The notes under the pieces are model-generated. The model was not told the origin of the DNA, made no database searches, and was given only the letters and a program-made list of their open reading frames with translations. Shown here piece after piece: positions 1 to 61,700 of a stretch of 64,000 nt of DNA (the stretch's first letter is position 1; each line of letters starts with the position of its first letter). Where the stretch lies: contig NC_134652.1 of NCBI RefSeq assembly GCF_030463565.1, positions 20,995,397 through 21,059,396 of the forward strand, given 5' to 3'. Made by a program: the position numbers and the translations under genes. Origin of the DNA: Pelecanus crispus. Its lineage: Eukaryota > Chordata > Aves > Pelecaniformes > Pelecanidae.

Positions 1-49594
<49,594 letters not shown>

Positions 49595-51705
49595 CCTTTG
49601 TCAAAGGAAGGCACCTGTCTATGCGCTTGGCCACCATTCTCCTTTCAAAGACTTACTGTTTGTCTCTTAAAACAAGGAATTACTTCATATTCATGATGTA
49701 ATAATTGACTTGAACAGTCAGTGGTGCAGCGCTTGTTGCAGCCTCAGAGATAACTTAATTTCCAATTTACACTATTTATATGAAAGTGCCATCTACCTCA
49801 TAGATGAAACAATACAAAATATCATCACCTTTTCTTTAAAAGAAACCTTAATATAAATGGGATGAAGAATACGTACTTTTTATTGCAATAAGAACCATGG
49901 ATGTTGCCGTGGGTTGTAAGACTTTTATTTGATTTCTGTGAAATTCCAAGAACAACTTCCTTGATTTTCTGTATGTTACTTGAATGGTACCATCAAAAAA
50001 AAAAAAAAAAAAAAGAAAAAAAACCCCAGGAGATTATAATGGTCAGCATGAGAGATTCACTTCTTGTGCTGACAATTGCATCAAAATCATTGTATGACAC
50101 TTTCATCAGTAGTGAGAATTTTGTTTTAATGTTGGTGCTTTCATTGCATATGCCAGATGCTGGCAACAGTGTAACTTACATCACTAATTAACTTGGGGAA
50201 ATAATTCTACTGCCACAGAGGTTTAATCACAAAAAATGGAAAGCCTGGCAGGATATTGAGATGACTGACAGTTGGTAATTATGGAAAACTTATGTGATGG
50301 AAAATCCATTTATACCATAATCAGCAGTTTGGTTACAGTCCCATACACCACTGGAAATTGCTTGGTACAATATTTCTTACCACTGAGGTGACAGTAACTG
50401 TTACGTTTGTCACAGGTTGTGGACTGATAATTGAAATCCCATGAAATGTTCATGGGTCTCACAGTAATTTATGTCAAAAACTTTCCAGTTCCCTGTTAGC
50501 ACTTAAAATTTTATACATTGACAAAGACTGAGGTGTTAGTTGGTCAGAAGGGGAGTGGTTTCACTGTATTCTACTAACATAATCACTTTTGGCCAGAGAC
50601 ATAATTGGAGTATATACAGAACTTACAGGTCATACCTATTCTGTAGATAGGGAAATTCTCAGTCTTCCTGACAGTCAGAGAAGTTATAATACCCATTTTC
50701 TACCAAGGAAGGAAGGATTGGATTATTTGTAGCAAGCCCAAGTACTACACTGGGTCTGTCTTCAAGGTACAAGTGTGCTATGTGAGGAAATCTTAAAGGG
50801 GGAAAATTACTAGATTTTGAGAAGAAAACCACATTCTTGCAGCAACATTAAATCACTGCATGGCTTAAACTAGGAACAGTTAAAAATGTCTAATGTCCTT
50901 CCTATCCCTAAGCTATTGAGAAAAGGGAAAGCTGAGCTGCTTGTAGTTTTTTGTTCAGTGTGAAAGTATCTTGTTTACTTCAAGTGAAAGTACAAATATT
51001 GAAAGATGAATGGTGAAGCAAGAATACAAACTGTTACGTTGTTCTCGTAAAGAAGGTCTTTAAGATACTTCTAATGGCTTTTCCTCTTGTTTTTGCTCAG
51101 TGCTAAAGGATCTGTAGAGATATCCAAAAAGTGGTGCCTCACTGTTTCAATAACTGGTCAGTTAGCTTTTCACAGACTGGAGTTGGAGAGGGCAGACAGT
51201 CCAAGAATCTGTTTCTTTTCCTCATGGCATTTGAAGGTGGGACTGTTGCACCTTTTCCTGACATCTCTTTTTCTGATCCCATTTATATTCACTTACATTC
51301 CCTCTTTCAGGAGAAAGATGAGACCAAGAAGCTAGGCTGCAATTACAGAACACTTCAAAAAATTGTAGATCTGTTGATATGACTTAAAATGGATCAGCAA
51401 AAGAGTAAAAACAATTTTGCTGTTCTCTCCAAAGCTATAGGGAATTTCAGTTGGGTTTGGGTGTCATGCCCCCATGCATCTTTATGCCCCAGGAACAAAG
51501 CAGGAATTCAGCTGCCAGCAAAGCTGGCACCTTAGCTGTCAGTTCTGGTGCCCTGTTTTATTTACTACTTCCAATCTTAAAGACATAGTTCCTGTACTAA
51601 GGAAAGTTTGTAGCTTCTCAGTGATCTGTTAATGTAAATGGACTTGCATGTGCTTTTTATAAATCCTTGGCTTTTATGGACTTATTAAAAAAGAAAACCA
51701 AAAGT
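49595..51705 (+). other. ERCC6: Probable ERCC6 3' UTR
   Basis: This is non-coding sequence after the ERCC6 stop. The right end is inferred from ATTAAA at 51684-51689, followed by a T/G-rich stretch and a G-rich block at 51726-51752. Alternative signals are ATTAAA at 50847 and AATAAA at 53151. An A-run with interruptions lies near 49996-50025. Confidence 0.45.
51684..51689 (+). terminator. Candidate ERCC6 polyadenylation signal ATTAAA
   Basis: ATTAAA stands about 2.1 kb after the stop. It is followed within 40 bases by a GTTCTTTGGGG-like T/G-rich element and a four-tract G-run. This is the usual order of signal, cleavage and downstream elements. It is one of several possible sites. Confidence 0.4.
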
Positions 51706-51725
51706 CTATTCTAGAAGTGTTCTTT

Positions 51726-51752
51726 GGGGCAGGGGGAAGAATGGGGTGGGGG
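51726..51752 (+). repeat. Four-tract G-quadruplex motif
   Basis: Four runs of four to five guanines are separated by CA, AAGAAT and T. This satisfies the standard G-quadruplex pattern. It lies 37 bases after a candidate ATTAAA signal. Confidence 0.65.
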
Positions 51753-54749
51753 AGCCATCTTTTCCTGTATAGTGTGCCTCTGACTAAATGATTCATATTA
51801 TCTTTAAGTACATTTCCATTTTTCATACAACTTCAAATTATGCATCCTAGCAACTAGATTTTTCCCAGTACTAGCTTTTGTTTAAAATGTTTAAGAATGA
51901 ATATTAGTATAATACTCAAAAAAATATTTTTAAGTATTTAATCTCAAAAGTGTATGTGATTAAAGGTCTACAGGCTGATTTATAGGTAAAAGTTGTTCTA
52001 GAATGTAATATAGCTGCTATACATTTTAAAGTAGAAGAGTTATTTCAGAATAATCCTACTTTTATTCGATAAAGCGTTATCTGATTTTTTTGTTTGTTTA
52101 GCTTTACCCACGTGAAGTGAATTCCTTTCACATTGTCAAAAAATATCTGAAACAATTCCTGATTAATGATATTGCATAGTCAAACATGTTTACCATTAAC
52201 TAGCTTATAGATACGTAATATTTTTTAAAGCTTGTATTTTAGCCTTCTCAGTTTCCAAGTACTCAATGCTGCAGTTGGTAGTTGCTACTTTACTGTAGCA
52301 TGTACATGATTCCAAAAATCGCCTATGTGGAATGCTTGTGTTATTATAATTTGTTTTCTTACCTCAGTAAAAAGGGGATAAAGAATGATCAAAATACAGA
52401 TGTTAATTTAGGAATCAAGTTGAAAAAAAAGATTAAATCTTATTAAGGAAGGACATTTCAGTATGAAACAGTGAGTATAATCTGAAAATTTCTTCCCTGT
52501 AAAGATGCTAAAAGCTGAGCACCATGCTACTCCAAAAATGTCATGCCAATGTAGTGATGTGACCTACCCACAGAGATCAGCAGACAAATGCAGTTGAACA
52601 AAAATCTAGAAAGCTGAATAGCAAAAACTTGGATTGTTCTGTAAGTGGTTATGGGGACTGTGTTCACTGGGTAAAACATGCTGCACTGGTATTTTAACAG
52701 CAGAAGTTAAAACTCTTACCATAATTGTTCCTTCTGGTTTCAAACCATATTTTTGAAGGGGGAGGTAAAAAAAATCCTGCTTTGTTTATCAAGGTGTTTC
52801 CCCCCCTTCCCCCATCCCATCTTCCCTTTACATTCTTCCAGGTGTTTATTCTCCTGTGTTCATCCTTTTGTTGAACACTGAAGTCTTGTATAGCCAACCC
52901 ACTTATCTCTGGTATAAGAACTAAATTCTGACCTAGAGAAAAGAGATTCTGCTAAGGGTTGGAGGCATTTGACTCTTCTTAACAATAATGACCCGCCACA
53001 AAAGAAATGTTAGCAAGATGCTGAATGGATAGATTGATAGAAATGGTGATTAAAAATGGAGAAGAGTATTTTTAAATCCATAACTTCATACTGTGTCTCA
53101 GCCTTTTCTCAAAGGGCTATACCATGCGGAGAATTGAGTCTACTACAGCTAATAAATGTTACCCTCCCAAGTAAAGCTGTAGAGAATTGGGCTTTTATAT
53201 CTGTAAGTTTTGGCTTCAGATGATAGTCACCTATAGGCAGCTGTACTCAAGTCACAAGGTCAACTTTGCTTTTGATTCCAAGATTGCTAAACTGCAGCAC
53301 TTACCTCCTTTGAGCTACTGAGTCATTAGGACTAAGAAGCTTCCTGTTCCTCAGCTGTTGTAAATGCAGCTCCACTGACCCACTGACATGGGTGGGCTGA
53401 TGCTGTTCCTCAAGGACCTAGCCTTCACCAGAGCCAAAAAGCATGTTATCTTGGGTACTGCATGTATGTGATTGAAACAGCCTCAGAACATTAGCTTTTC
53501 TCCAGTTTCTGTGTGCTTATTGATACTGCTCTGTGGAAAGGACAATTAGAGGCAAGTTGCATTCCTGAAAAGTGATAGCCTGTTACACAGGTTTTTGGTT
53601 GGTTTTTGCAAAGAATGATCTTGTGGGCTCCATGTTTGGCAGAACTCCGGATACAGTTTGAGATGTGCTTTTCAAAACTCATGGAGATAGGTGATGACAA
53701 TGATTTTAGCCATCTGAAGAGACCTTTGTGTCTTGATTCCCCAGTTAAAGTTATGTATGAAGTGCATTTGGTCATCCTGATGTTAGTCTGCAGTTGAGTC
53801 AGGGCTTTTTTCCTGACCTATCAATTTAACTCAGTTTGGTAGTGAATGAATACTGCCAGGACCCATAATGCCCCATCACTAGTATGTAAGGAAAAAGGTC
53901 TTCGCAGAGGGAGAATGTTTTGTATTTGCTAAGGCTGAGCAGATACTCAAAATCTGTTCAGTAAATGATGATACTACGGTGTAACAGCGTGAAAATGAGA
54001 GGGGAATCCTCATAACAGCATTGGTGGGGAGGGAGGGAATTTTCCAATAGATTTTAAAATGTTACACATTGAGATTTATTAAAAAAAAAAATCTACATAT
54101 AATGATATACCATACTTTTTCATTGACAAAGATATCCAGTCAGGCATCATATAACTAGAAAAAGCAGTGCGAAAGTTATTGTTACAGGATGTATCCTTTA
54201 GGGAAAGCTGTCACAGGAAGCAGTAATTTAAGCAATTAATTTGACAAACCAGTCTTAGAGAAAACAGTAACTTGACTAATGTTCTTTCAGAAGGGTAACA
54301 CTTTTCTCCAACATAAAATAATTTTATTTTTAAAAGAAGGAACTGGGTAGATGAATAATAAAAATGGTGGGGTAATACCTAACTTGCATTCTTTTTGCAT
54401 ACTGCTATGATTCCTATGTCAAATCTAGTCATAACAGTTTAAGCAGTTTTCTTACTTGGAGGGAGGTGTTGGGAAACAGCCATATCTCAGTGGTTCAGCA
54501 AGGAGGGATGATGCAGTGTCTCTCATGCTGGTGGTGGCTGTGCTTTCTCAAATGATACATAAAGATGATGAAAAGGTGAGATGTGGAGAGACCCTGTAGC
54601 AGCTTTATCCAAACTTGGCTTACTCCCAATGTATGGGCCAAGAAATTACTTAAACCATGAGGAAAAATTAGGAAGGAATTAAGTTAGATAGCATAGTCAC
54701 TGAGATGGTTTAAAATGTGGAGTAATCTACCTGTTTGGTCTTTTAGGAG

Positions 54750-54845
54750 CAGGGAGATCTGGATTCTCCTGCTATAAATCTCTGGGTGACTTTGGATGCA
54801 GTACTATACTGCCTGCTGCACTGGTTTCCCCATCTGATGAATGCA
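54750..54845 (+). repeat. Probable MIR-like SINE remnant
   Basis: The order TCTGGATTCTCCTGCTATAA, CTGGGTGACTTTGG, then TGGTTTCCCCATCTGATGAA follows the MIR core layout (tgtgtgaccttggg, then cagtttccccatctgtaaaa). It is about 95 bases long and without terminal repeats. Confidence 0.5.
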
Positions 54846-57579
54846 GTCTTTCGGGGAAGGCAAGAAATCTTTCAACTCCTTTGGAAATGCTTCAGGAAAT
54901 GATAGCACAGTACAAAGAAGTCCTGGTTGGAAAAAACAGAGGTAATATGGCATCTTATTGTCTAGATCATTAATTCAGCTACTGTAGTTTACACAAAACT
55001 ATCATACAAAATTGCTGAGAATCGAGTTTTTGAAGGGCTTGAGTAGGGCACATCTTGGAGTCAGGATGTGCTGGCAAGTCTGCACTTGGGAGTTTGTCTC
55101 CTCTGGGAGAGGTATTTATATATTAGATACATGGTAAAAACACTCTCTGCTACTTAGGGCCATTTATAATTTCCCTGTTCCAACATTCAAGCTAAATGCT
55201 GAATATATGCTTACTAACTCAGTGGCTCTCTCCATCTACCCAGCCCTCAAGGGATTGCTATTCTAGGCTCTGGGGTGACGTCAACACTCCTACTTCACAC
55301 GATATCGCTGATGTGGTACAGTCCTTCCTTCCGCTGAGACTTAGAAGATGAAGCTTTCCTTAGTAATTCTTAACTTTCGTTGGTGACCCTGGTTTTGCTG
55401 CCTCTACTATCATTAAAAGTAAAGAGAAGTCGGGCATCTTTCACTCAAGGGTTATTCCTCTCTTCTTTCTTAAATAGGTCTAAGATGGCTGCTATGAAGT
55501 GAGTGAAATACCTTGTGTTCTTGCTCCCTGCCTGCAAAAACCACAGCGAAGACTGCAGTGTATCACTGTCGCATTTAGGGAGCAGAAAGCTACTCTTCTT
55601 TTTCCAGAAAGAAAAGATCTGTTGTGAGTCACTAAACTAGGAACTACAGAACCTGCACAGAGACTGTATGGAGAAGTGTCAGGCAGCTGTGTTGAGAAAA
55701 AAGCAATTTCCAGCCTGCTCTATCCACTAGTTTTTTATTGTTTGTGCTAACATGACATTAATGGGAGAAGGAGTATATTCTGAGCTGAGCTCTTAATTTC
55801 TGAATGGCAGGGTTAGACTTGCATTTAAGTCCAAACTTGCTAAGGTTCTGAAATGCACAATGAAGACTCCCAAGTAAATTTTGCTCTGCCCACTAATGAT
55901 ACCATGTGATAACCATGCTTTTCAATATTGCTGTCCCATATTAATTGTAAAGGCATCAAAGATGATGCAGCAGGCCATATAATAAATCCCACCATTCTTA
56001 CCAATAAGCTATACTTGGAAGCCAGATGATTTTGAACTGTTCAGACCCTCCAAGCTGTTTATACAGTCATTTGAGAGAGGGAGAAGGAAAAGCAATTCCA
56101 ATGCTGAACTCTTTAGAGAATCCACCTAAAATTTTAAGTTGTTAACTATCTGTCATAGTTCCCTACAGATTCCCTGCTTTTCCTGGGCTCCCAAAGCCAC
56201 CGTGCTCACAACATGTAAATTGAGAGAACCTATTTTTATTGTACGGAACAGGGAGGTTGAAGCCTTGCGCTAATTGCAAACCAGTACGTAGTATCATCAG
56301 TGGAGCTATGACCAACTCCTGCATAAGGCTTACATAAGTGGTGAGTCATACAGTCTTACGAAAGAATAGGGAGCGAGGCTTTCATTATGTTGTTTGCTTA
56401 ATCAGAAATATGAAAATAAAAGAACACAGCACTCAGTGGGTTACGTTTGGCTAACTGTAGGCTGGAATTTCTGCAGTTGCACTACTATGATTGAGGCATT
56501 TCATTGTTTGTGGTCCCAGCTTATATTAAACAGAGAGGATTTTGTCATAAATCTTTGCCTCTAGGGCAGAGTTAAGGTTGTTTGGGAACCCTAGCTATGT
56601 GTTTCCAGACATTAATGTCTGGAAGCAGCACCATGAGAGTAAAAATGGAGGTATATGCCTAGGGAGGATACTAGGAGTAAATGAAGAGGCCCAAGGGCAG
56701 GGTAGGGTCTGTGAGGATAAGCACGTGAAGAAGCACTGGAGTGGAAGCAAAGCTTTTAGGATGACCGAAAAACAGTCTAGTGGTGATTTCTCATATCTTA
56801 CTAGTCTCTTTCCATGTTCTCAGGCAGGTAGTTGAATGGATATTACTTTATACAGCACTGCTGTTAGCCATGTGCTGAGATACCTACAGCCTTTAGAAGA
56901 CAACTGAAGAGTTTTGAGGATCAAAGTTGGCTGTAGCTTTATGTGCAGCAACAGTGCTCTTTACACTGGAATGATTTAACCCATCACTGCTTCTCATTTT
57001 CCTCCATCAGTCCTCTGCACCTCCTGTGGCAAACTGGATGAGCAAGCTCGTCTCCTGGGGAAAAAAACATAGCAATGATAAGTATCCAATTTTTTTTTTT
57101 AAACCTGGCTACAATAGCTGAAGGCTGGAATGACTGACAGTAGGAGGGAGTCTGAAGCTGAAGAGCTGCATGGCCAAGTGTCCTAGGAACTTCAGCTTTC
57201 GAGCAGCAAAAGGTGAGTGCTTCCTGTATCAGAGCGGTTTGAACAATCCAGATTAAACCTCTTTTGTTCTTCAGATGGCTAATTTGGGAGTGTGTGGAGC
57301 TGTAGCCTCTTTATCGCCACCTCATTCCCCTCTGGGCCCACATGCTTGCTCAGTGCAAGTACTCCTGTCTAATGTAGTGTGCCTAAGCAGAGGAGCCAGA
57401 GGACATTTCTACCTGCCCCATAACCTCCCTCCCTTTGCTTTCCTGCCTGGAAGGGGAACACGGGGCCGTGTGGCACAAGCAGAACAAGCAAGTGCTGCGA
57501 GAACCATCAGGAATGTGTAATTGTTCCTCACTAAGTTGCCAGACTGCCTTGAAAAGCACTAGTATGCAGGATGCTTAGG

Positions 57580-57652
57580 TTTTGGGTTTGGTGTTTTTGG
57601 TTGGTTGGTTTGGTGGGTTTGGTTGTTTTTTTTTTTGGGGGGAGGGGGTGGA
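57580..57652 (+). repeat. G/T-rich low-complexity tract upstream of the ADMP-like gene
   Basis: A tract of TTGG and TTTGG units is followed by a T run and then GGGGGGAGGGGGTGG. It resembles the tract at 6069-6136 and could form G-rich secondary structure. Confidence 0.6.
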
Positions 57653-58431
57653 ACTCCATCAACCAAAGGTGGGGGAAAACACAAATTATTGAAAGGTGGT
57701 TCAGTTTGGGGATTATTTAAGCCTTAAAATAGCTTTTCAGAATGCGTATGCCTCTCCCCATCCGTAACTACTTCGAAGCTTGGCTGCTTTTGCTGCACTG
57801 CAATAGCAGAAACCCGGACTCGGCTCCTAAACCCTCGCCCTGGGCAGCCGTAGCGCCCGAGTTAGAGACTTGTGTAACCGCAGGCTCGGTCCTGGTACCT
57901 GGGCCCGCCCCGGGGGGAACTCTGTAGGCTGCGAAGCTGCAAGATACGGAGGCTCACGCTCATTTTCAAGTGCACGTTTTATTGCTGTGGCAATGACAGG
58001 AAACTGCACCTGGGACCAGCAATGCCCAAATCAAAGCCTTTAAAAAAAAAAAAAAGAAACATCAAAGAATAAGATTTTCACAAGCGCGGTTTTCTTTGCA
58101 GACACCTGATTCCCCTGAAACCAAGAGCATCCCCCCGAGCCCCGGCCGGCAGCGCTCTGATGTTAACGAGCGAGCCGCGGTGCCCCATTGAGCCTTTCAG
58201 GGGCCTTAAGGGGCCTTAATGGCCCGGGCGAGGCGCGGCCGCCCGCCCCCGGGGGAAGCGGCCATCGGGGCTGAGCACCCTGCCCAGCGCTCCGCGCACT
58301 CGCCTCGCCGCCCTCAGCCTTGGCGGGCCGGGGCCCGCGGAGAGGCCGCTGCCCCCTCACCCCAGTGCGGCCACAGCCGCGAAGCGGCCCGGGGCACCCC
58401 CGGCGGCCTTCCCGAGCCAGGGCCGCCGGCC

Positions 58432-58768
58432 ATGGCGGCCCGCCGGCCGCGGCTGGGCCTGGCCGGGCTGCTGGGCCTGGCCGGGCTGCTGGGCCTGGCC
58501 GGGCTGCTGGGCCTGGCCGGGCTGCTGAGCCTGCCGGCGGCGAGCGGCCTGCCCCTGGCCCCCGGCCCGCGGGACGAGGTGCTGGCGGCCGCCTTGCAGC
58601 GGCTGCGGGAGGTCTTCGACATCGAGGAGCTGCCGCCCGACGTCCTGCCCCGCAAGAAGCCGCCTCAGTTCATGGTGGATCTCTTCAACAAGGTGGCCGA
58701 CGCCAACGGCATCACCCGCGCCCCGGGGCTGCTGGAGGGCGACGTGGTGCGCAGCTTCGAGGACCGAG
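58432..58768 (+). CDS. ADMP: ADMP-like exon 1: signal peptide and start of prodomain
   Basis: The chosen ATG lies in GGCCATGG, a good initiation context, and directly precedes the signal peptide. An upstream in-frame ATG at 58219 would add a Pro/Arg/Ala-rich 71-residue lead that hides the signal peptide. The exon encodes 112 codons plus one base, ending VVRSFEDR, and the donor is gtgggc. The signal sequence contains four perfect 18-bp repeats (58453-58524). Confidence 0.85.
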
Positions 58769-61700
58769 GTGGGCCGGGGCGGGGGGCGGCGGGGGGCGGC
58801 CCGGGAGCCGAATTCCCCGCAGCAGAGCGGCGGCGGCAGCTCCTGAGCCGGGGAGCGGCCTCCGTGCCCGCTGCGGAGCCCCCTCACCTCCCGCTTCGCG
58901 TCACCCCCCCCAGATCGGAGCCGACCCGGCAGCTGTGCGCGGGGGTACAGCTTATTTTGCGGGGTCTGGCGTTGTTCCCAACGGCGGCTCTTTTCCAGTT
59001 CACGTGGACCAGCACCACTTCTACTTCGACATCAGCGCGATGGAGAAGGGCGAGCAGATGCTGAAAGCCGAGTTCAGGGTCTTCAAGCTGAAGAGGACAC
59101 ATGTGTCTGGAAGGTCTGACGTGAAACACTTTTGCAAAGTAAGTGGAGAAATAATCATAGAATCACAGAATGCTTTGGGTTGGAAGGGACCTTTAGAGGT
59201 CATCCAGCCCAACCCCCTGCAGTGAGCAGGGACAGCTTTAACCAGATCAGGGTGCTCAGGGCCCCGTCCAACCTGACCTGGGATGTTTGAAGGGATGGGG
59301 CCTCCACCACCTCTCTGGGCAACCCCTTCCAGTGCTTCACCACCCTCATTGTAAAAATTTCTTCCTTATATCCAGTCTAAATCCATTCTTTAGTTTAAAT
59401 CCATTATTCCTTGTTCTGTCACAACAGGCCTTGCTAAAAAGATTGTCCCCAGCCTTCCTATAGGCCCCCTTTAAGTTCTGAAAGGCTGCAGTAAGGTCTC
59501 CCCTCAGCCTTCTCCAGGCTGAACAACCCCAACTCTCTCTCTGTCAGTTAAACACTTACTTGTGCTTTCATTGTTAATAATACTGAAAATGAGGAGTGCA
59601 ACCATTTACCACATAAACCTGCTTTATTTTTATTTGATTGTCGTCCTAGCTTTTTCTTTGCCTCCAGCATGCAAAGACGTAGACGCAAGGTTTCGGCTTT
59701 GGCAGCATGCTGTCCTTTGCGCACTATGGCAGTGAGCTCTCCCTAAAGATGCCTATGTCAGACCTATCTCAAACCATACCATACTTTTCCGGGTTTTGAT
59801 ATGTTCTGAAATTCGAATCAAAATTTATCTGCTTGAGCCGCTCTGAAAAATAATGATAGCAATCAGGGATTCATGGGAAAACAGGGTAGGTGAGGACTCT
59901 GACGTTGAGTATATCTGTTCCTTTGGCAAAAGGCAGGATTGGACTTTTTGCAAACCTGAAGACAAAGATGTGGAAGAACAGCAGACTTTCACGGTATCAG
60001 ATGTTCAAAATATAAAGAAAAGGGGTAGTCAGGATATTTTTCTGTACTATCAAACAGTCCAGTATCCTGCCTCTGAACACATCTAGAAGTAGATGTATGT
60101 AGCGATACTTGTTTTTCCATTAAACTGTCCAAAACCTACTTTTTGCCTGGTTTAGAATGACGGTGTAGTTTTACAGCCATGGTGTGGCAGAAATGTGCGT
60201 AATCTTCATCCTCCTTGTTTTGATGGAAGAACAATTGGTTTCATTTCTTACTGTTTTGTTGTATTGCTCTCGTCAAGGTGGAAGTGTATGAGCTCTTGGA
60301 GAGCGGAACTAAGCCACAAAAAAACCATCTCATTGCATCAAGATTATTGTCCCTGTACACAGAAGGCTGGGAAGTATTCAACGTCACACAGACAGTAAGC
60401 AGAGAATTCTGACAATTTTAATTCTAAATCTCTGAAGATGACAGTCAGCTCATAACTCCAGGACTGCCCTTATGCTGGGTTTTGTGGTCAATTCAAACTG
60501 AGGGAGAGCTTTCTCTCAACACTTAAGAGTACACCTGGTGCTACCTGAATTAAAGAAGTGTTTATAGGCTGCTAGCAGCACAGCATGATGAGAATTGAGT
60601 AACACAAACCTAGTCGATGGGAGGGGCATCAGGCCAAGTATGTCATTGTGATTAAAACATGTTACTCCTTCGGCAAGGAGATGGCATTGTTTGTGTGCTA
60701 AGAGTAGGTTTTAATTTCTCCTTTTTATGCCGGTGACATTACTACAGAGCAGATGTGCAGTGTGCTTTAACATTACGTCTCTGGAATTTATCATGGTTAG
60801 ATTGTTTTTCATTTAACTTCCTCTGTAGACTTCTTTATTTGTTAGTTTCAAGATTTGTTTTGTAGATATCCTTAAACTATAACAGTATGTGAATGACTTT
60901 CCATAGCAAACAAACAAATGTGACTTAAATGCAAGAAACTGTATGTTTTAAATCTGTACTCGGACAGTGTTTTTCATTGCCTAAGCTTTATGGTCAGATT
61001 GAACAGCATGCTTGGATGATTGGTTGAGTTGCATCTTAAGTCATGATAGCCCTGCTTGAGAATGGCCTGGCCTTATCTATTAGTAGGTAATTATAACAAT
61101 TAGATAAAGTAAATTTGCTTGATTGCGAGCTAATTTCTTCAAATGCCATGTTTGTTAGATGTAAATGAGTTTTAATGGTATGGAAAGTCTGGAGAGTTCA
61201 TATTACTCTGTTATTAAGATTGCTATGAAAAATAAATTCCTGGCTAAAGTCAGAGAGGTTTTATTTTAATGTTAATTTTAACTCCTAGACTCATCTATTC
61301 ATGCGTAAATTCTCTGAAATGAATTGACTTCCTGTAAATGTAGCTTTGGGGAATGCACATGGTATTTTGTACTTTTAAATGTTGAATTACTGATTTAAAT
61401 ACTAAACTCCATTGAGTCTCAGCTATACAGTTACCTCACTTCTGTGATACGTGTTCTTATGCTGTCGTAGCTTGTTGACTGTTCCCTTTTCCTGATATAA
61501 ATATTGCTTAATCGTAATGTTGTGATAAGATTATTGAAACAATATTTTTTTATTTCCCTTTCATTACCAGGTTTCCAAGTGGGTTGGAAACAGCAGCTCT
61601 AATCGTGGCTTTTTGATAACTACAACACATGTATTCAACAATAGAATTGAGCACAACCTGGTTAGGTTTGCTAAGAGCCAGGGCGCTTTGCAGGAGAGTA

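Larger units (their letters stand above)
51706..57879. other. Intergenic spacer between ERCC6 and the ADMP-like gene
   Basis: About 6 kb without a supported gene. It contains a four-tract G-run (51726-51752), a probable MIR-like SINE remnant (54750-54845), alternative poly(A) signals (53151, 54357), and a G/T-rich tract (57580-57652). Short ORFs on both strands look like chance. Regulatory elements for the downstream ligand gene could lie here but cannot be picked out. Confidence 0.7.
57880..58960 (+). promoter_or_regulatory. CpG island and presumed promoter of the ADMP-like gene
   Basis: GC content and CpG density rise sharply from about 57880. They stay high through exon 1 and intron 1 to about 58960, then fall back to the AT-rich background. 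No convincing TATA box lies near 58432, as expected of a CpG-island promoter. Two WWCAAAG sites (58029-58036 and 58060-58067) stand about 370-400 bp upstream of the ATG. The transcription start is not defined. Confidence 0.6.

Noticed and set aside
58219..58431. Upstream in-frame ATG giving an ADMP-like protein 71 residues longer
   Set aside because: The extra lead is Pro/Arg/Ala-rich CpG-island translation and would bury the signal peptide. The ATG at 58432 has a better context and fits the family.
58314..58887. Long minus-strand ORFs of 113 and 176 codons opposite ADMP-like exon 1
   Set aside because: They are explained by the GC-rich composition and the repeat on the coding strand. They have no protein family features.
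58914..58998. Alternative acceptor CCCCCCCAG before 58914 for ADMP-like exon 2
   Set aside because: It would add 85 bp and break the frame. The acceptor before 58999 keeps phase and gives SFEDRVHVDQHHFYFDIS.
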